Below, in pieces: positions 43,621 through 44,288 of a stretch of 44,288 bases of DNA. The position numbers and the translations under genes are program-made. Origin of the DNA: an uncultured Clostridia bacterium (GTDB taxonomy: Bacteria; Bacillota; Clostridia; Christensenellales; Aristaeellaceae); the NCBI GenBank assembly GCA_946627565.1, contig CAMOVR010000012.1, forward strand, positions 1 through 44,288. The letters are read 5' to 3'. Under the pieces are notes generated by a model that was not told where the DNA came from, ran no database searches, and worked only from the letters and a program-made list of their open reading frames with translations. Positions within the stretch are counted from its first letter, which is position 1, and each line of letters begins with the position of its first letter.

Positions 43621-44288
43621 TTACGCGCCAAGTATGGATCCAACCAGTATGCCCAGCCAGGTGCCGATTACATATCCGAAGGTGCCCACCAGCATGCACG
43701 GCCCAATCATTCTGGACCATCCCTGGGAAATCGCCATGCCCGCCGCAGTGGTGGGTCCGCCGATATTGGCGTTGGACGCCAGGATAATATCCTCCAGGTC
43801 AAACTTCAGGAGCTTTCCGCCCAGGAAGCAGAAAACCATATTGACCAGTACAATGATCATACAGAACAGAAGCAGGATCGGCGCGTTCCGGATCAGCACG
43901 CCAATGGACGCGGGGACACCGATCACAAAGAAGAACAGGTAGATCAGCCAGGTGCCGAGTTCCTGTGCGCCGTGCATCTCTTCCGCCTGTTTGTGGAAGC
44001 AGGTGGCATAGATCACGGAGAAATTGGTAATCCAGACATACTGGCTGCCAAAGAAGGTATTCAGCATCCGGAGGAACCAGTTGCCCGTCGGAATCCATCC
44101 GGAGAAACAATTCCCGATCAGCCTGGAAAGGTACACGATGACCACCGCATAGGCCAGGTCAACAGCAATGTCCTTCAGGGATACTTCCTTCCGGGGCCAG
44201 TACTGCTTTGCCAGCGTCTCCGAGTCACTTTTTCCTTTGGACGCCACCTCATCAATATGGGGATGGGGGTTGCAACAGCTGCAGTAAA
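43621..44288 (-). CDS. DUF819 family membrane protein (partial, 5' end outside window)
   Basis: At least 222 residues open to the window edge. The frame continues upstream of the apparent GTG at 44247, and DUF819 (YjcL-like) proteins are usually near 400 residues, so the N-terminal half is missing. The visible part has helices at about residues 40-58, 80-100, 110-130 and 135-155, plus the conserved ASNANIGGPTTAAGMAISQGW near the end, which is the DUF819 hallmark. A cytoplasmic hydrophilic stretch with CSCCNPHPHID lies before LAKQYWPRKEVSL. Family function is unknown; it is first in an operon with the VanX-like dipeptidase, so a link to D-Ala-D-Ala or peptide handling is possible. Confidence 0.85.
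   Translation of the reverse strand, partial: YCSCCNPHPHIDEVASKGKSDSETLAKQYWPRKEVSLKDIAVDLAYAVVIVYLSRLIGNCFSGWIPTGNWFLRMLNTFFGSQYVWITNFSVIYATCFHKQAEEMHGAQELGTWLIYLFFFVIGVPASIGVLIRNAPILLLFCMIIVLVNMVFCFLGGKLLKFDLEDIILASNANIGGPTTAAGMAISQGWSRMIGPCMLVGTFGYVIGTWLGILVGSILGA

Overview
The window looks like chromosomal DNA of a carbohydrate-degrading member of the Clostridia (Bacillota). The genes are GC-rich with strong GGAGG-type ribosome binding sites and extended -10 (TGnTATAAT) promoters. There are several secreted SH3 / peptidoglycan-binding proteins with Pro-Thr linkers, and no outer-membrane genes. The mix of intracellular GH5, GH30, GH2, GH51 and GH3 enzymes fits a gut or rumen anaerobe, possibly Christensenellales-like. 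That placement is inference from gene style. I see no rRNA, tRNA, transposase, integrase, phage gene or CRISPR array.

Layout. 1-4180: the tail of an unknown gene, then a translationally coupled GH5 - GPH symporter - GH30 operon for beta-glucosides or beta-glucans. 4498-5192: an RraA-like gene broken by a 1-nt frameshift. 5300-11828 (minus): an envelope operon of L,D-transpeptidase, CvpA and a 1318-residue secreted protein. 12053-17006 (minus): MATE exporter, 2-hydroxyacid dehydrogenase, rlmH, a secreted barnase-type RNase, endonuclease IV and a HAD phosphatase, mostly overlapping. 17356-20124: a large wall protein (2 SH3, 6 peptidoglycan-binding repeats) ending in an unrecognised His/Cys domain. 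20223-23363 (minus): cupin, YebC and a GH2 enzyme. 23617-28332: a triple-SH3 protein, homoserine dehydrogenase, GH51 arabinofuranosidase, a Cys-rich DUF6171 protein and deoxyribose-phosphate aldolase. 28453-35254: two divergent pairs, MoxR AAA ATPase + VWA protein facing a Snf2 ATPase + SWIM zinc-finger protein. 35412-41230: a second MATE protein, a YdjM-type membrane protein, GH3 beta-glucosidase and an AspT-type aminotransferase. 41404-42888: an acidic protein of unknown function. 42976-44288 (minus): VanX-like D-Ala-D-Ala dipeptidase downstream of a DUF819 membrane protein cut by the window end.

How the genes work together. The glycosidases lack signal peptides, so they would act on oligosaccharides taken up by transporters such as the GPH symporter. 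The L,D-transpeptidase, the peptidoglycan-binding proteins and the VanX-like dipeptidase point to wall remodelling. The most interesting block is the divergent MoxR-VWA / Snf2-SWIM quartet. Its shared upstream region carries a palindrome centred about 42 nt upstream of an extended -10 promoter. The same 16-nt palindrome core recurs at almost the same distance from a second extended -10 at 36881-36925, before the YdjM-type gene. Other points worth checking are a full-length barnase catalytic domain without an adjacent barstar, a possible new wall-hydrolase or transpeptidase domain at 19707-20121, helically phased 11-bp repeats before two glycosidase genes, a hairpin inserted between the Shine-Dalgarno sequence and start codon of homoserine dehydrogenase, and two apparent 1-nt homopolymer frameshifts.
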